A stretch of DNA of 64,000 bases from Aspergillus flavus. Its lineage: Eukaryota > Ascomycota > Eurotiomycetes > Eurotiales > Aspergillaceae. Position 1 is the stretch's first letter. Every line of letters begins with the position of its first letter. Shown in pieces: positions 10,287 through 21,456 of this stretch. Both the position numbers and the translations under genes were made by a program. The notes beneath the pieces are model-generated. The model made no database searches and was not told the DNA's origin. It was given only the letters and a program-made list of their open reading frames with translations. The stretch spans positions 620,001-684,000 of the forward strand of contig NC_092409.1 of the NCBI RefSeq assembly GCF_009017415.1, read 5' to 3'.

Positions 10287-12506
10287 CTATGAAGTAACAG
10301 GACAAAGCCGTCCATTATTATTCCAAGAATACGGCAAAGGATCAGTGGTCCTGACCTCCCAATCCTCCGCACCAACAGCAGTTAGTGCAAAGAACAGACC
10401 AGTGGGATCATACTTCTGCTTCAATGCGTACAGAGCGGGATAATTAGCCCCATAGAAGGCCTCCTGCAGGTTCGGCTCGATCAGATCAGCCTCGCTCATG
10501 TAGGCGCCGGACTCCGGGGCAATGTCACGCAAGACATTCGTCCAGCTCGTGACAGCGAGGGAGGCGTTACGGACGGTCTCCCAAGTGGCATTATTGGGCC
10601 ATTTAATGCCGACGATAACATGGGCGAGAAGGGCAGGAAGGACAGAAGTGTCATTTGGTGGGGCGACGGCGATGCCAGTTCCTGAAATGTGGAATCCGGC
10701 GACGAAGAGGCCCTATTTTATCACTTTAGTATCAGTTTTTCTTCAGCGGATTCTGGAGTATAAGACTATGATACCTTTTTCAATGGCATCTTTGTGCGCG
10801 GCATAGGTACGCTGACGGAGAGTGTCATCCTGGAAGACGCTTCGGGGCATTAGGCGGGAGGTGGTTTTGACCGCGGCAGCTCCGACGTATTCTTTGGGTG
10901 ATGCGACAGCCCACGCATCATGGCTAGGGGTTCGTAGGCTAACTGGAGATCAGGGAAGAAAACGGAAGAGGGTAGACGAATAAACTGTCCGCATGGTTAT
11001 ACCATGGTGTGTAGGTAATGTTCAGGCTATCGAGAACATTGTACCATGGAGCAAGCAGAGCTTTTGTCTCAGCGATGGTCATGTTAGGTGCCACGACGGA
11101 ATGCATGCGGAAATAGTAGTCGGTCGATCCAGCATCGTCAGTCCCAATCTCAGTGGCCGACGCTCCAACATAGTAGTAGCCGTAGGTACCCGCGTTGATA
11201 AAATCCTCAAAATTGACAAAGTAGGCCTCAATTCCCTTCCAGAACGCATCGACATTGGGGGCGTCGTTGATGGTGAAATTGAACGTAACTGTCGTGGTTG
11301 GCAATCTTGGGAGAGCCTTGACAATCAGAGAAGTAACAACCCCAATCGTGCTTCCGCCACCGCCACGAAGCATCCAGAAAATATCGGAGTTTTCAGTAGA
11401 AGATGCGGTAATGAAGCGCCCATTAGCTAAGATAACTATGCGACAAAGCCCTAGCCAAATATCTAGTGAGACAATGGCGTCAAGTTCCATATATACCTTC
11501 CATAGCCAGAACCTGATCAGCAGCCATGCCGTACATGCTGCTTAACGGCGAGTGACCACCACCTGCAGTGTGGCCACCTCCCAGACCAACAGTCACAGCT
11601 TCTCCGCCAACGACGCTAACGCCGAGGCTCTTCGCGTACTCTTAGGCTTCCCCGACTTGAACTCCAGAACCGAATTTAATGGCTGGTCCGACATAGCCAT
11701 TGGCGGCCTTGTACTGTGGGTAAAACGCCTTATCTTTGAACCAATGGGTCCAAATGGACAGAGCACCTTTACCGGATGACTTGCCATTGAAGTCATGACC
11801 CGTGTTCTTCACCACGAGACGAAGGTTCAGATTACGTGCGAAGTTGACAGCCAATTAAATATGGGCCACCGTAGAAGCATTGACAACGTATGTCGGGTAG
11901 CTACCCAACTCACAGGTTTTGGTGTAGTTGTACCCAGGCGCCATGCAAGTTCTACCTTCGTATCGGGGCAGCATAATGGAAACTGGGTCATCCATACTAT
12001 AACTCGTTCAGATAGACGTTCGATGGTGAGACAAGGATCACTCACTGGAGATTGGAAACGGCCCATTGAGAGGTAATATTAGCGCACTTGTCTGCATCGT
12101 ACTCCGGCCACTCGGGGTAGCAGTATGCAGCCAGCGGTACTGTCTTGATAAGTCGTTTGCCCAGTAGGGTATCTAAAGTATTCCAGAGCAGATTCTTGGG
12201 CCAGGACACGTCCCCGGGCATCACTTTGCAGCTTCGTGGATTCTTCTTTGAAAGAGTCGAGTCGGTGTAGGGATCGGCGAAATGGAATACATCAGATATA
12301 TTCGCATTTCGAACGTTTGACGACACGGCGGCAAGAACTTCATTCGTCAATTGGACTGTCTGTGCAGGAAACAGCGTGGTGGGCTTCGGGGAAACCGTGG
12401 TTGCCGCGGCTGTAAGAGATGCAGTAACAACACTAGCACCCTGAGTGCCTATCAGCACAGTTGCCCCAGCCAAGGTAGCAAGAGTGGATGACACGAAGCC
12501 CTTCAT
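10287..12506 (-). pseudogene. Secreted FAD-dependent oxidoreductase (PCMH/BBE type) with in-frame stops
   Basis: The gene order of a berberine-bridge-enzyme-like oxidoreductase is complete: a signal peptide from 12506, a cysteine-containing N-terminal region, the FAD-binding PCMH domain ([14 protein letters not shown], then [14 protein letters not shown]), a substrate domain and the BBE C-terminus (YALKQKYDPTGLFF) ending at 10287. Introns near 12060-11990 and 11490-11430 splice cleanly. Two stops interrupt the FAD domain: TAA at 11855-11857, where relatives have glutamine ([16 protein letters not shown]), and TAA at 11642-11644 (GEA-stop-EYAKSLG). No GT-AG intron removes either. The frame is also unresolved around 10925-10985. 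Both stops fit CAA-to-TAA transitions. The family oxidises alcohols or forms rings in secondary metabolism. A sequencing error is a less likely explanation. Confidence 0.78.
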
Positions 12507-13354
12507 GGCTAGATAATGCCAGGAAAATCCGTCACAAGGTTGGCTGGAGGGTACAGCAAAATAATAAAAGCAAAATTAAAATTTGTGGCTGACGAGGGCC
12601 ATTCTTAAGACAAAGGTAGTCGACACTAGTGGCTCGCTTCGGGATTCAGGATGTGAAGCCATCAACATTGTGGAGCTTCTAATCACAGCCGGTTATTCGC
12701 AGAGATTGGATTTTGCAGTTAATTGCCGGTTACATTGCGGTGCAAGAAAGTTTCCCTAGTCGTAGTAGAGTTAATATCATAAAGTCTTTTCTTCACCCTA
12801 CTTCAAACTAGAACATTATTTAACCTATTCCTTGACTAGGAGAATCCCGGTTCCGGGGACAGAAATTTCAGAATGGTGCAGTGGCATCGTGGTTTACTAA
12901 CCTCAATAGCTCACATCGAATATGAGCCTGGCCAATCTCGCGTGAATAATATAAAATGGTGCACCGGACTGAAAAGGTTCTCGAATGGTAGGTATGTTTA
13001 TATTTGGGAACTAGCGTGGCCACTAATGCACCCAATTAATTTAGACGCCTCCGAAGCCTTTGCGGTGCACGCACCATGAGTCTAGAGTTTTATTTCTTAC
13101 CCAAAAGCAAAATTCGCAAGATATATTCAGTGTCATTCGTTCTTGTCCTATTTATTCTCGACTTCGCGTCCTGACTGCACCACAGGTTCCACGTTCAATA
13201 AAGCCAGAAATCGATCTCACGTACCTAGAATAGGAAGGGGATTAGGGATTAGTCAGCTAGAGCATATAAATCTTTAAAAATCAAAGATTCATACTCAAGA
13301 GGTGGTCATTACGGGCAATCTGGCAAGGAGACAACAGGTGTTCTTTGGATTTGG
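12507..13354. other. Intergenic, no recognisable content
   Basis: This contains the promoter of the FAD oxidoreductase and the 3' flank of the next regulator. No coding sequence was supported. Confidence 0.45.
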
Positions 13355-15454
13355 TCATGGCACCGCCCACCCGGTGGCCCCCATTATATCCTCTCCGGTC
13401 CCTCGCATCAGATTATCCAAGAACGCCAAGTCCATATCCTGGAATGTCCCGTCCTCGCTGCCGGCCATGCCGGGGTATCCGAACAGTTGCATGGGGTCGT
13501 CGGAAAGGACTTCGGAGACGAGAGGCCCAGAGAGGCCGTGGACGTGGTCATTCGGTGCTGGGCGGGAAGGCATCGTCGTAGCAGCTACCGTTCGCGTCTG
13601 GGTTGGTCCTTCGGGTCCCGGTGACGTGACGGTAGGGGTCGAAGGACGGGAGGAGGGGCGTGCTGCAGCGGCGGCAGAGACAATCTCCCCAGCCGCTTGA
13701 ATGACGCCAAAGTACGGGATATAGACATGTTTGTCTTCGGAATGAGTCGCTTCAGGTTGGATTGCGTTTTCCGGGTTCTGCACGCGAACGACCTGGGCGC
13801 AGTGGAGCTGCTCCCCGTCGACCGCCTTCGCCTCAATCGTAAGGAGACGGCGCAAAAGACACGCACTCCGTGCACTGAGTGGGTCGGCATTCAGCCGGTC
13901 GAGCTCCTCCATGTGCTCCTGCGCCTGCTCGATCAAGGCCCGGTCGCCCAGCGCTTGAACGGCCAGAAAATCATCGACCTGCGAGGAACGGTACCGGTCG
14001 AGATGCGCGAGTACTAGGGTCATGGCAGCCATCAGCGCGGTGAAGTCGATGGTGCGGCAGCTAAAGGCGACTCGGTTCCAACGACGCAGCATCATAAAAC
14101 GGGAGAGGATCTCGCGCGATGCGTTGACACAACTGATCCGAGAGTAGTCGTATTGCCGATCGACCGAGTGGCGGAGCAGGTAGGGCAGATGAAGCTGGTT
14201 GAGAAGGTTATAGTGACACAACTGCGCGGACAAGCGTCGCATGTCGCAGAACAAGGCCTCCTTCTTCTGCTCCTTGCTGAGGTTTGGGGTCAGCCACCAT
14301 CGGCTGGGGAGAGTGCGCGCGCATCGGTGCAGCTCCCCATCGAGCTCCCGGGTCAGGGCGTAGTCCGAGCATGCGGCGGGGTTGACATGGCTGCGCTCCA
14401 GAAGACGCGACATGATAACACAATGCTGGCGCTCCAAGCGACCCACAGGAGAATCCTGAGCCAGCATGGCTTCGGAGCCCATGGACCGATCGGGACTGCC
14501 GTCTGGCATGCCAAGTAGAAGACACATCTGGCGATCGTAGAAGACGATGCGAAACCACATGAAGTGCGGATAGGCCTTGGTGTCAGGGTGGAGGACATGG
14601 TACTGCAGGCGCGCGCCGGACTGGTGAAAGCCCATGGACTGGGCGATCGTCATGGCGCGGCGGGTGGTCATCCAGCTGCGGCGCAGATATCCGCAATTGG
14701 CCTCGTATAGGCTCTGCATCATGATGCACTCGAGGAATTCAACGCTGCCCACGAACTGATCGCGCGTGGTCACCAGACGGATGGCCATCTCGGCCAGTCG
14801 GTCGCGCATGGAGGACGGGGACTCAGAGAGACCCCTGATCTCGTCGTGGAGATCGGGGTGCAGGTGCTGTAGGAAGCTGGCCAGATGAAGCATGTGCCGG
14901 GCGATCAGCACGGGATGAACCCCGGTGCCTGTGATAGAGAGCAGAGGGCTGTGCGCGCGGGGGCCATCGCGATCGAGGATACTGTAAGGTGTAGTCAAGA
15001 TCTCATGGAAAGGGATGGAATGGTGACTGTTGGCCGTGGTGATGCGGGCGATATCTTGCAGTGAGGGCAAGGCGCTGTACAGGGTGTGGGATATGTTTCC
15101 CCCGGGGGTCGTGTCCTCGGTATACGCCGGAGGTGGATGAGGACGTTGATCGATGCTGCGAGCCGAGGTGGAGTTGGCGTCCTGGGGCAAGACCTGGTCG
15201 AGTCGCGACTCCACTCGGCGCAGACGATCGCGCAGTTGGCGACTGCTGTCGATATGAGCGGGCACTTGCTCAGGGAACTCCTGGCTCACACATTGCGTCC
15301 ATCGTCGGTGACACCCAACGCAGACCGCATCCTCGGGACGCTCGAAGACGCATTTCATCTTCCGTCGCTTACATTCCCAGCAGCTGCGGGTACCCCGACG
15401 CAGCTTTTTGCGCTTAAAGGGGGGCACACCTTCTAAGTTTGGTCTGCGGTCCAT
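13355..15454 (-). CDS. Zn2Cys6 fungal-specific transcription factor, single exon
   Basis: A 699-residue nuclear regulator without introns. The zinc cluster is near the N-terminus: CWECKRRKMKC at about residues 25-35, then CVGCHRRWTQC, giving six cysteines. A basic stretch (FKRKKLRR) precedes it and may serve nuclear import. A short leucine/arginine-rich segment (RDRLRRVESRLDQV) follows and could dimerise. The fungal-specific transcription factor domain spans roughly residues 190-450. The ATG at 15454 gives the full cluster. The gene diverges from an MFS exporter, sharing a 379-bp promoter with CCG/CGG dyads, so control of that transporter and self-regulation is the natural hypothesis. Codon use is GC-rich like its partner, unlike the flanking relics. 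Confidence 0.93.
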   Translation of the reverse strand: MDRRPNLEGVPPFKRKKLRRGTRSCWECKRRKMKCVFERPEDAVCVGCHRRWTQCVSQEFPEQVPAHIDSSRQLRDRLRRVESRLDQVLPQDANSTSARSIDQRPHPPPAYTEDTTPGGNISHTLYSALPSLQDIARITTANSHHSIPFHEILTTPYSILDRDGPRAHSPLLSITGTGVHPVLIARHMLHLASFLQHLHPDLHDEIRGLSESPSSMRDRLAEMAIRLVTTRDQFVGSVEFLECIMMQSLYEANCGYLRRSWMTTRRAMTIAQSMGFHQSGARLQYHVLHPDTKAYPHFMWFRIVFYDRQMCLLLGMPDGSPDRSMGSEAMLAQDSPVGRLERQHCVIMSRLLERSHVNPAACSDYALTRELDGELHRCARTLPSRWWLTPNLSKEQKKEALFCDMRRLSAQLCHYNLLNQLHLPYLLRHSVDRQYDYSRISCVNASREILSRFMMLRRWNRVAFSCRTIDFTALMAAMTLVLAHLDRYRSSQVDDFLAVQALGDRALIEQAQEHMEELDRLNADPLSARSACLLRRLLTIEAKAVDGEQLHCAQVVRVQNPENAIQPEATHSEDKHVYIPYFGVIQAAGEIVSAAAAARPSSRPSTPTVTSPGPEGPTQTRTVAATTMPSRPAPNDHVHGLSGPLVSEVLSDDPMQLFGYPGMAGSEDGTFQDMDLAFLDNLMRGTGEDIMGATGWAVP

Positions 15455-15833
15455 GGAGATGCAATTCTGGACGAGGTCAGCGACGGGATGATGTTGTTTG
15501 AATTGGGGGTATCTGGCAGAGGGGATGACTTTAATTAATTACCATACCAGTTCGTCCGCCGCCGCGGCGGGCCAGCCGCATGTTTTGCGCCCGGTATTAG
15601 ATTGGTACCGTAATTGGCTGTATTTCACAGTATGGCAGCACCGCCGGGGTTTCTTCCGCCGCACCGGCGGTCCAACGATTCCTCTTGCAACGTTCACGCC
15701 ATTCAGTGACAACCCACATCATGAGTCTGCTAGTAGACTGCCCAGGCACATATATAATATATAACGCCGTAGCAATGCTGTGCACTAGGACAGTCCACCA
15801 CTCCCACGTAGCTCTCCGGACAAAACACCCACT
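15455..15833. promoter_or_regulatory. Divergent promoter with CCG/CGG dyads
   Basis: This 379-bp region lies between the divergent regulator and MFS genes. It holds two perfect dyads of the triplets bound by Zn2Cys6 proteins: CCGCCGCGGCGG at 15559-15570 (no spacer) and CCGCCG-CAC-CGGCGG at 15656-15670 (3-base spacer), plus a half site (ACCGCCGG) near 15640. A TATA-like run (tatataatatataa) lies near 15750-15765, about 75 bases before the MFS start. That the neighbouring regulator binds these sites is an inference. Confidence 0.65.
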
Positions 15834-17647
15834 ATGTCGCCCCCCACGCCGGAGACCAAGAATGACACAGACCATGGCCATGAGCTGCCATCCTCCACCT
15901 CCGCCAGTGGGCCTGGCGACGAGAAGGACCTCGCGTATGCGACGCCCCTGCGCTTGACCATGATCATGTGCACGTTGAGTCTCAGTACCCTGATCGCCGC
16001 CTTGGACTTGGTCAGTCTCCCAACGGTGTTACCGAGAAGAGCACTAAACTAGGAGTCCACAGGGTATCGTCGCTACCGCTATTCCCAAGATCACTAGCGA
16101 TTTCCACGCCCTCGACCATATCGGATGGTATAGCGGGGCCTGTTTCCTGCTCGTCGGCACCACCTCCGCTCCCTGGGGTAAGATGTACAAATACTTCTCG
16201 GCCACCTACATCTACATGACCGCGTTGGGTCTTTATTTGGTGGGCAGTGTGGTTGCGGCGGCGGCCCCAAGCAGCATAGCTTTGATCATTGGACGCGCTC
16301 TGCAGGGCTGGGGCTGTGCCGGCACTCTGGGGGGCTCCGTGCTAATCATCAACTTCACGGCCGAACCCAAGCTCCGTCCGATGCTCATTGGTTTATGGAT
16401 GAGTGTCTTTATGATTGCCACCACCATTGGGCCCCTGATTGGTGGCGTGTTTACCAGCGAGGTCAACTGGCGCTGGTGTTTCTGGGTTAACCTCCCCGTC
16501 GGCGGCACCGCCATGGCCCTGCAGTTCCTCTTCCTGCGCATGCCTAAGCACATCAAGCCCACCCCGGCAACCTGGACCAAGATTCTCCTCCACCTCGACC
16601 TCCCTGGATGGACCCTGCTATTCACCTCGGTCATCTGCTTCCTCTTGGCCATGGAATGGGGCGGTCTGGCGAAAGAATGGAGTGACGGCGCCGTCATCGC
16701 CACTTTGACCCTCTGGGTTGTCTTGTCCCTTGCATTTGTGGCCGTCGAGTGGTTCCAGGGCGATTTTGCGATGATGCCGCTGCGCCTGCTGAAGTCGCGT
16801 ACCTCCTGGTCGCATCTCCTATATGCGTGGATGTAAGTAGTAGTGACCCGCTGACAAAAGAGAGAGCCGCCCCTAGACTAAACGCTCGCAGTGCCAATCT
16901 TGGAAACTTCCAAATCCTGTTCTATCTCCCCATCTACTTCCAGTCCGTGCATGGCTCGTCCGCCATCATGAGCGGCGTCTACAGTCTGCCGTTCATGGCC
17001 TTCTACGCTTTTGGTGCCATCGTCAGCGGTATTCTCGTCGGGAAGACCCGCTTGCTACAGCCCATTGAGTTAGTTAGCGGGCTGATCACCATGCTGGGCG
17101 CCGCCCTGATCTACTGCATCGACACTGGCACCCCCAAGGCCTGGTGGATCGGCGCCCAGGTCCCGTTTGGTTTGGGAATTGGCCTCGGAAACCAGGTGCC
17201 GGTGACCGCGCTGCAGGGCTTTGCCACACCAGAAACCGTGGCCGCCACAATGGGCGTGGCCTTCAGTGAGTTGTACGGAGTTGACTGCAGTGATTGCCAC
17301 TAACAGTGTCTCCAGTGTGTCAAGCCATCAGCGGCGCCTATTTTGTATCAGCCGGCAATTCCATCTTCAACAACTACATGCTGAAGACTCTATCGGTCAC
17401 GGCTCCGCAGCTCAATTCCTCTGAGATCTCGTATATGGGTGTGACCGAGCTGAAGAATGCCTTCCACGGGGAGGACTTGGCCTTGATTCGGCAGGCATAC
17501 ATGGTTGGCATCAAGGATGTCTTTGCCTTTGCTCTGGCTGGGGCATGCCTCACAGTCGTCCTAGCCCTGATAGTTCCTTTCGAGAAACTGCCAGACCATG
17601 AAGCCAAGAAGGACGAGGATAAGGAGGCGGCTGACAAGGCCTCTTGA
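15834..17647 (+). CDS. MFS drug/metabolite exporter (DHA14-like, 14 helices)
   Basis: Plasma-membrane proton antiporter of the major facilitator superfamily. Four exons splice cleanly: 15834-16010, 16063-16832, 16892-17265 and 17316-17647, about 550 residues. The N-terminus is a hydrophilic tail. The first helices follow, with GIVATAIPKI after the first intron, then GRALQGWGCAG, the DHA14 hallmark region (GPLIGGVF-TSEVNWRWCFWVNLP) and a second half ending in an acidic/basic tail (KKDEDKEAADKAS). The large hydrophobic content and WRWCFWINLP-type motif place it with toxin/metabolite efflux pumps rather than sugar porters. It is transcribed divergently from a Zn2Cys6 regulator. It may export the product of the nearby PKS, but 4 kb and a second regulator lie between, so this is open. 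Confidence 0.92.
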
Positions 17648-18084
17648 ATGGGGTAGAAGCCGAGAACAACGCGAGGACGATGCCGTAGGCGAGCGCAGAA
17701 TGTGTTATTTCCGGTGTAGACAATAATTATTAGTTTGGTGCTGGACCAAAATGGATTGAATTGCTCTCGTTTGCTATCTTCACCTGGGCTGCCCAGCTCC
17801 GGACCCGGTGCCTAAAGTTAGCGGTAGTAGTCTCTAACTTTCGGGGCGACAGGACCTAAAGATAAAACTTCTTGGGGGCGGTAAGGTACTGCTAGATGCG
17901 AACTATCAAAGCGGTAAAGATACTCGGAACCGGACTATTCCATAATCCGATATCTAAACCAATCTAAAGCCTCGGTTTGGTCCGCCGTAAAGAGCCGTCT
18001 CTCGCCCCCACTGCTGATAATAATAAGCACAGCCTCCAATTTCCTGGATCATCCATCCACAACTTGATACTTAAGCGAAACATC
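17648..18084. other. Intergenic, MFS to regulator
   Basis: This holds the 3' flank of the transporter and the promoter of the next regulator. No other content is seen. Confidence 0.5.
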
Positions 18085-19988
18085 ATGACTTCAGAATACA
18101 GATTTATGTGTCCAAGACCGAGGACATCATGGGCATGTGTTCATTGCAAAGTAAAAAGGACACGTTGTCTAAGGGAAACCCCACAAGCGCCATGCCGACG
18201 GTAGAGTAAGCCTCAGTCATCAATTTTCACACTCTGATAATTTTAACTAGATGCCAAACGCTTAAATTGGAATGCCGGATTGCTACAAATAATACCAAAG
18301 ACACACGAGAACCTAAAGTAGAAGAAGATGTTCTGTCGAGGTTGTTTGATGCTCAGCCGAGGCCTCCGCCACCGAAGAATGTGGTGGATGTTCATCGTCA
18401 AATATTCCAGGCAAAGTTCGATATCTCAGGACGACAATCGGCTGGACCATCTTTAGTTACTACATCTGACGACGGAAGAGCACGCCCCCCAGTGCTTGAC
18501 CAGAAAAAGGCTGATCACCTCCTAAACAAGTTCCGAGCCAAGAGCTCTTATTTCCCATTTGTGACACTACCTCATAATATAGCCTCCGCGGAGCATCGCT
18601 TCCTCTATCTTGCTGTGCTTACTGCGGCATCCTCAGATGACATCGCTCTACTGAGGAGCTTGGATAACAGGTTTCGGTCCGTGTTAGCGGATCGGATTGT
18701 GAACGCTGGGGAAAAAAGTCTGGACTATCTTCAGGGTTTGCTCATCTACCTCGCATGGTGAGTATCACCGAAAAGAAAGTAAGTAGTTGGGGTAGACTAA
18801 AGAGCGTTTAATAGGTACAACCTGCATCTACGGCCACGAAGCTTTCAGTCCTACCAGTATCTCCAAATTGCTATCAGCATGATGGTGGACCTCGGGTTGG
18901 ACGATGAAGCTATTGCAAAAACGGAATTTGACCGTTCATCGCCATCGAGCAAGAATGAAGCTCTGGATGCCTGCCTTGGATGTTATTACCTTTCTTCTCT
19001 GTAAGTATTAGATCCGAAGGGGCTACTCCGGTCTCTAACAATCGTGGACAAGCATTGCAACAGGGACCAAACGTGACAACATGGTGACCCTCTCCTCCAA
19101 CCTGAGAGGCTATCTACTTCGACTATCCCAGAAAGAGTGCACACGTGGGAAAATGATGTACTCTTGTATTCGGCTTCAGTCGGCGATAGAAGCAGCATAC
19201 AAAGGGGCTGAGAGGCAAGATGTCTTCTGGCCAGCAGACAGTCAGCTTACGTCAGATCTCTCCTTGAATACTCGTATGCTCTCCCACGTCTTACGGCGAA
19301 AGGGCTATCTATCTGATACTTTCGTCTTCCAGCTTCAATTAATATTGCACGACTTACCCTTTCGCTGCTAGAGGAAGCAAGCATATACCGTCTGCAGCCG
19401 GCACTTCTCGAATTCGACCTCCTCAAATTCCAGTCCATCATGAGCAAAGGAAGAGCATTCTTGGACTATTTCATATCTGTTCCGACGTCAGACTTTGCCA
19501 ACTTATCATTTTCTGAATGGGAACGACTAATTGCAGCCATCCATGTTATTACAGAAATTATCTCAGGCGCAGCTAGCTTACCAGGTATCGTTGCAGCGGT
19601 TGGAGAGGAGTCCCGGACCCTAACCAGATACCTTGAGTGCTTGGCAAATCGGATGGAAAAGCTTTCGCAGTCTGGTAGGAATCCCGGTGAACACCCGGAT
19701 ATGTTTTATTTGTTCAAGTCTGTCTTGGATCTACTCTGTCCCCTCCCTCTCGCCGCAACCTACGACCAAGGGTTGCCTCCAGCTGTGAATCCTCAGCCGC
19801 ACCACGGAAAGAAGCGATGTCCGGTTCTGTCTGGTATTCGAGAAACAGAATTCTGGGATGCATACCAAACCTCTCTTCCTGCGGATGACATTGACATCGA
19901 TCTAGATATGTTGTTCACGAATGGGTTTCTATCAGAACTATCCCCCGAGCAGTGGATGGATGCGTCCGAGGATACCAGCTACACATGA
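18085..19988 (+). CDS. Zn2Cys6 transcription factor near the PKS
   Basis: Nuclear regulator of about 540 residues in five exons. The first intron (after 18197) splits the zinc cluster: exon 1 gives CVHCKVKRTRC and PCRR, exon 2 begins with the fifth cysteine and LKLEC, so all six ligands are present after splicing. Other introns start at 18758, near 19002 and at 19274 (ends 19332), each with normal GT-AG ends and a continuous protein across the joint. The fungal-specific transcription factor domain occupies the centre (YLQIAISMMVDLGLD). The C-terminus is acidic (DDIDIDLDMLF), a likely activation segment. It is the closest regulator to the highly reducing PKS (about 1.5 kb past the DJ-1 gene) and a good candidate for its pathway regulator. 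Confidence 0.88.
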
Positions 19989-20085
19989 AATACCTCAGAG
20001 CATTTGTATATTCCTTATACTAGAAATCTCCACTCACAAACATGAACCACTTATTCACAATCCCCAAGCAATACCACCCCTCCCC

Positions 20086-20733
20086 CTAAATCTCCTTCCC
20101 GTTAATATCTCTAGGTTGATACGCAAGACTCGCCCTCGACAAAGCAACCACAGCATCACTCCTCCTCCCCTCAAGCCAATGCTCAAACATATCAATTCCC
20201 GCAAAAGCAGGACCCCCAGTCCAGAACTTGCCATCAATCACCCAACGAGCCGTTTCCCAAGTAGTCTCGGGACAATCCTTCTTGACATAATCAAGAAACT
20301 CCCAATTAGTTGTCGCACGTTTACCACGAAGCAAGCCGGCCTTGGCGGCCACAATGCCACCAGTGCAGGTGGTGAAAAAATAATCGACCTCGTCGACCTT
20401 ACGGTGCAGGAATTCACGGTAGGAGTCTGGGATGTTGTTCCAGAAATCGGGGCCAGGGCCGCCTAGGAGGATAGCGTCGAGTTTGGGACATTCGGCGAAG
20501 GTGGTGGTTGGTTGGATTTTGAAGCCGCTCATCAGACATACGGTGTCCATTGTTGGGGCGATGTAGTGGAAGTTGATGTCGATGCCTTGGTCAACCAGTT
20601 CGTCTGCGACGAAGCCATCGCGGTTGATGTGGCTGAGCATGGTTTTGGATCCGGAGATGAGGAGGTCGACGGGACCGGCGACGTCCAGGAGCTGGAAGTC
20701 GTAGAGGACGATACCGAGCTGGAAGGGAGCCAT
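20086..20733 (-). CDS. DJ-1/PfpI family protein (class I glutamine amidotransferase-like)
   Basis: Single-exon 215-residue cytosolic protein. It begins with the family's usual YDFQLLDVAGPVDLL segment and has the nucleophile elbow TTCTGGIVAAKAGLL, with the likely catalytic cysteine at about residue 122 followed by two glycines. AILLGGPGPDFW precedes it, as in isonitrile hydratase and related DJ-1/PfpI proteins. A glutamate early in the protein would complete the site. Fungal members act as isocyanide hydratases, glyoxalases or chaperones; the role here is not known. It is convergent with the Zn2Cys6 gene (gap 97 bases) and lies 629 bases beyond the 3' end of the PKS gene, on the same strand. 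It may be a cluster passenger. Confidence 0.88.
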   Translation of the reverse strand: MAPFQLGIVLYDFQLLDVAGPVDLLISGSKTMLSHINRDGFVADELVDQGIDINFHYIAPTMDTVCLMSGFKIQPTTTFAECPKLDAILLGGPGPDFWNNIPDSYREFLHRKVDEVDYFFTTCTGGIVAAKAGLLRGKRATTNWEFLDYVKKDCPETTWETARWVIDGKFWTGGPAFAGIDMFEHWLEGRRSDAVVALSRASLAYQPRDINGKEI

Positions 20734-21456
20734 TTTTTAGATCTGAGTGTATTTCGAAGAAGTGTGAATGAGGGAAGTTGTGAGAATGTTTTAGATATTA
20801 ATTGATAAGGTAGAAGTGTATTTGCCCATCGGGGTTTATATAGATGTTCTATAGATGCTGTATAGATGCTGGATCGGCTAAAACTTCCTTCCGCAAGATG
20901 CCCTCGCGTAACGTTTCCTTCCGCGGTGCGGTCTTGGCAGCTGATCAATCTAACCCTAACATAGAGGGAGTTACAACTCACCTGGAAAATAAGAGAATGA
21001 TTACACTCTCTTGATCTTGAATGGGAACAAGCTAATAAGGCTTCCAGTTCTGACTTCACATGCTTACGCATGTTGCTGGGCAAAGAATAGGCTAAAGAAT
21101 TAAGTGTAAAAGGCATCATTCGGCGGTGAACTCCGAATTCTATGTTCCGGCCAGGGATTCAAGATATATGACCATGTCTTACATTCTGGACACACATGTA
21201 AACATAGAGGAACGGACGCTTAACTCTATCTTGTCCCATTGAGACCTGAATATACGGGTATTACCTAAGGAAAAAGCCTCAGGAAAGGGTCATCCAGGAC
21301 GCCACCGCTTCATGCTATTGCCACTCCAGTGCAGGACCTTCGACGTATATCCTTCATTTATCTTGACAGAAAAGACGAGACATGAGACGTTCACATCATT
21401 AAGAGCATAGATAACAAAACAATACCATTGGAAAAAGCAATGGTATAGCGTGTTGT
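20734..21456. other. Intergenic, DJ-1 promoter and PKS 3' flank
   Basis: No gene or element was recognised. Confidence 0.5.

Noticed and set aside
13585..14598. Long open frames opposite and out of frame within the 13355-15454 regulator
   Set aside because: They are shadows caused by GC-rich codon use of the real gene and show no family motifs.
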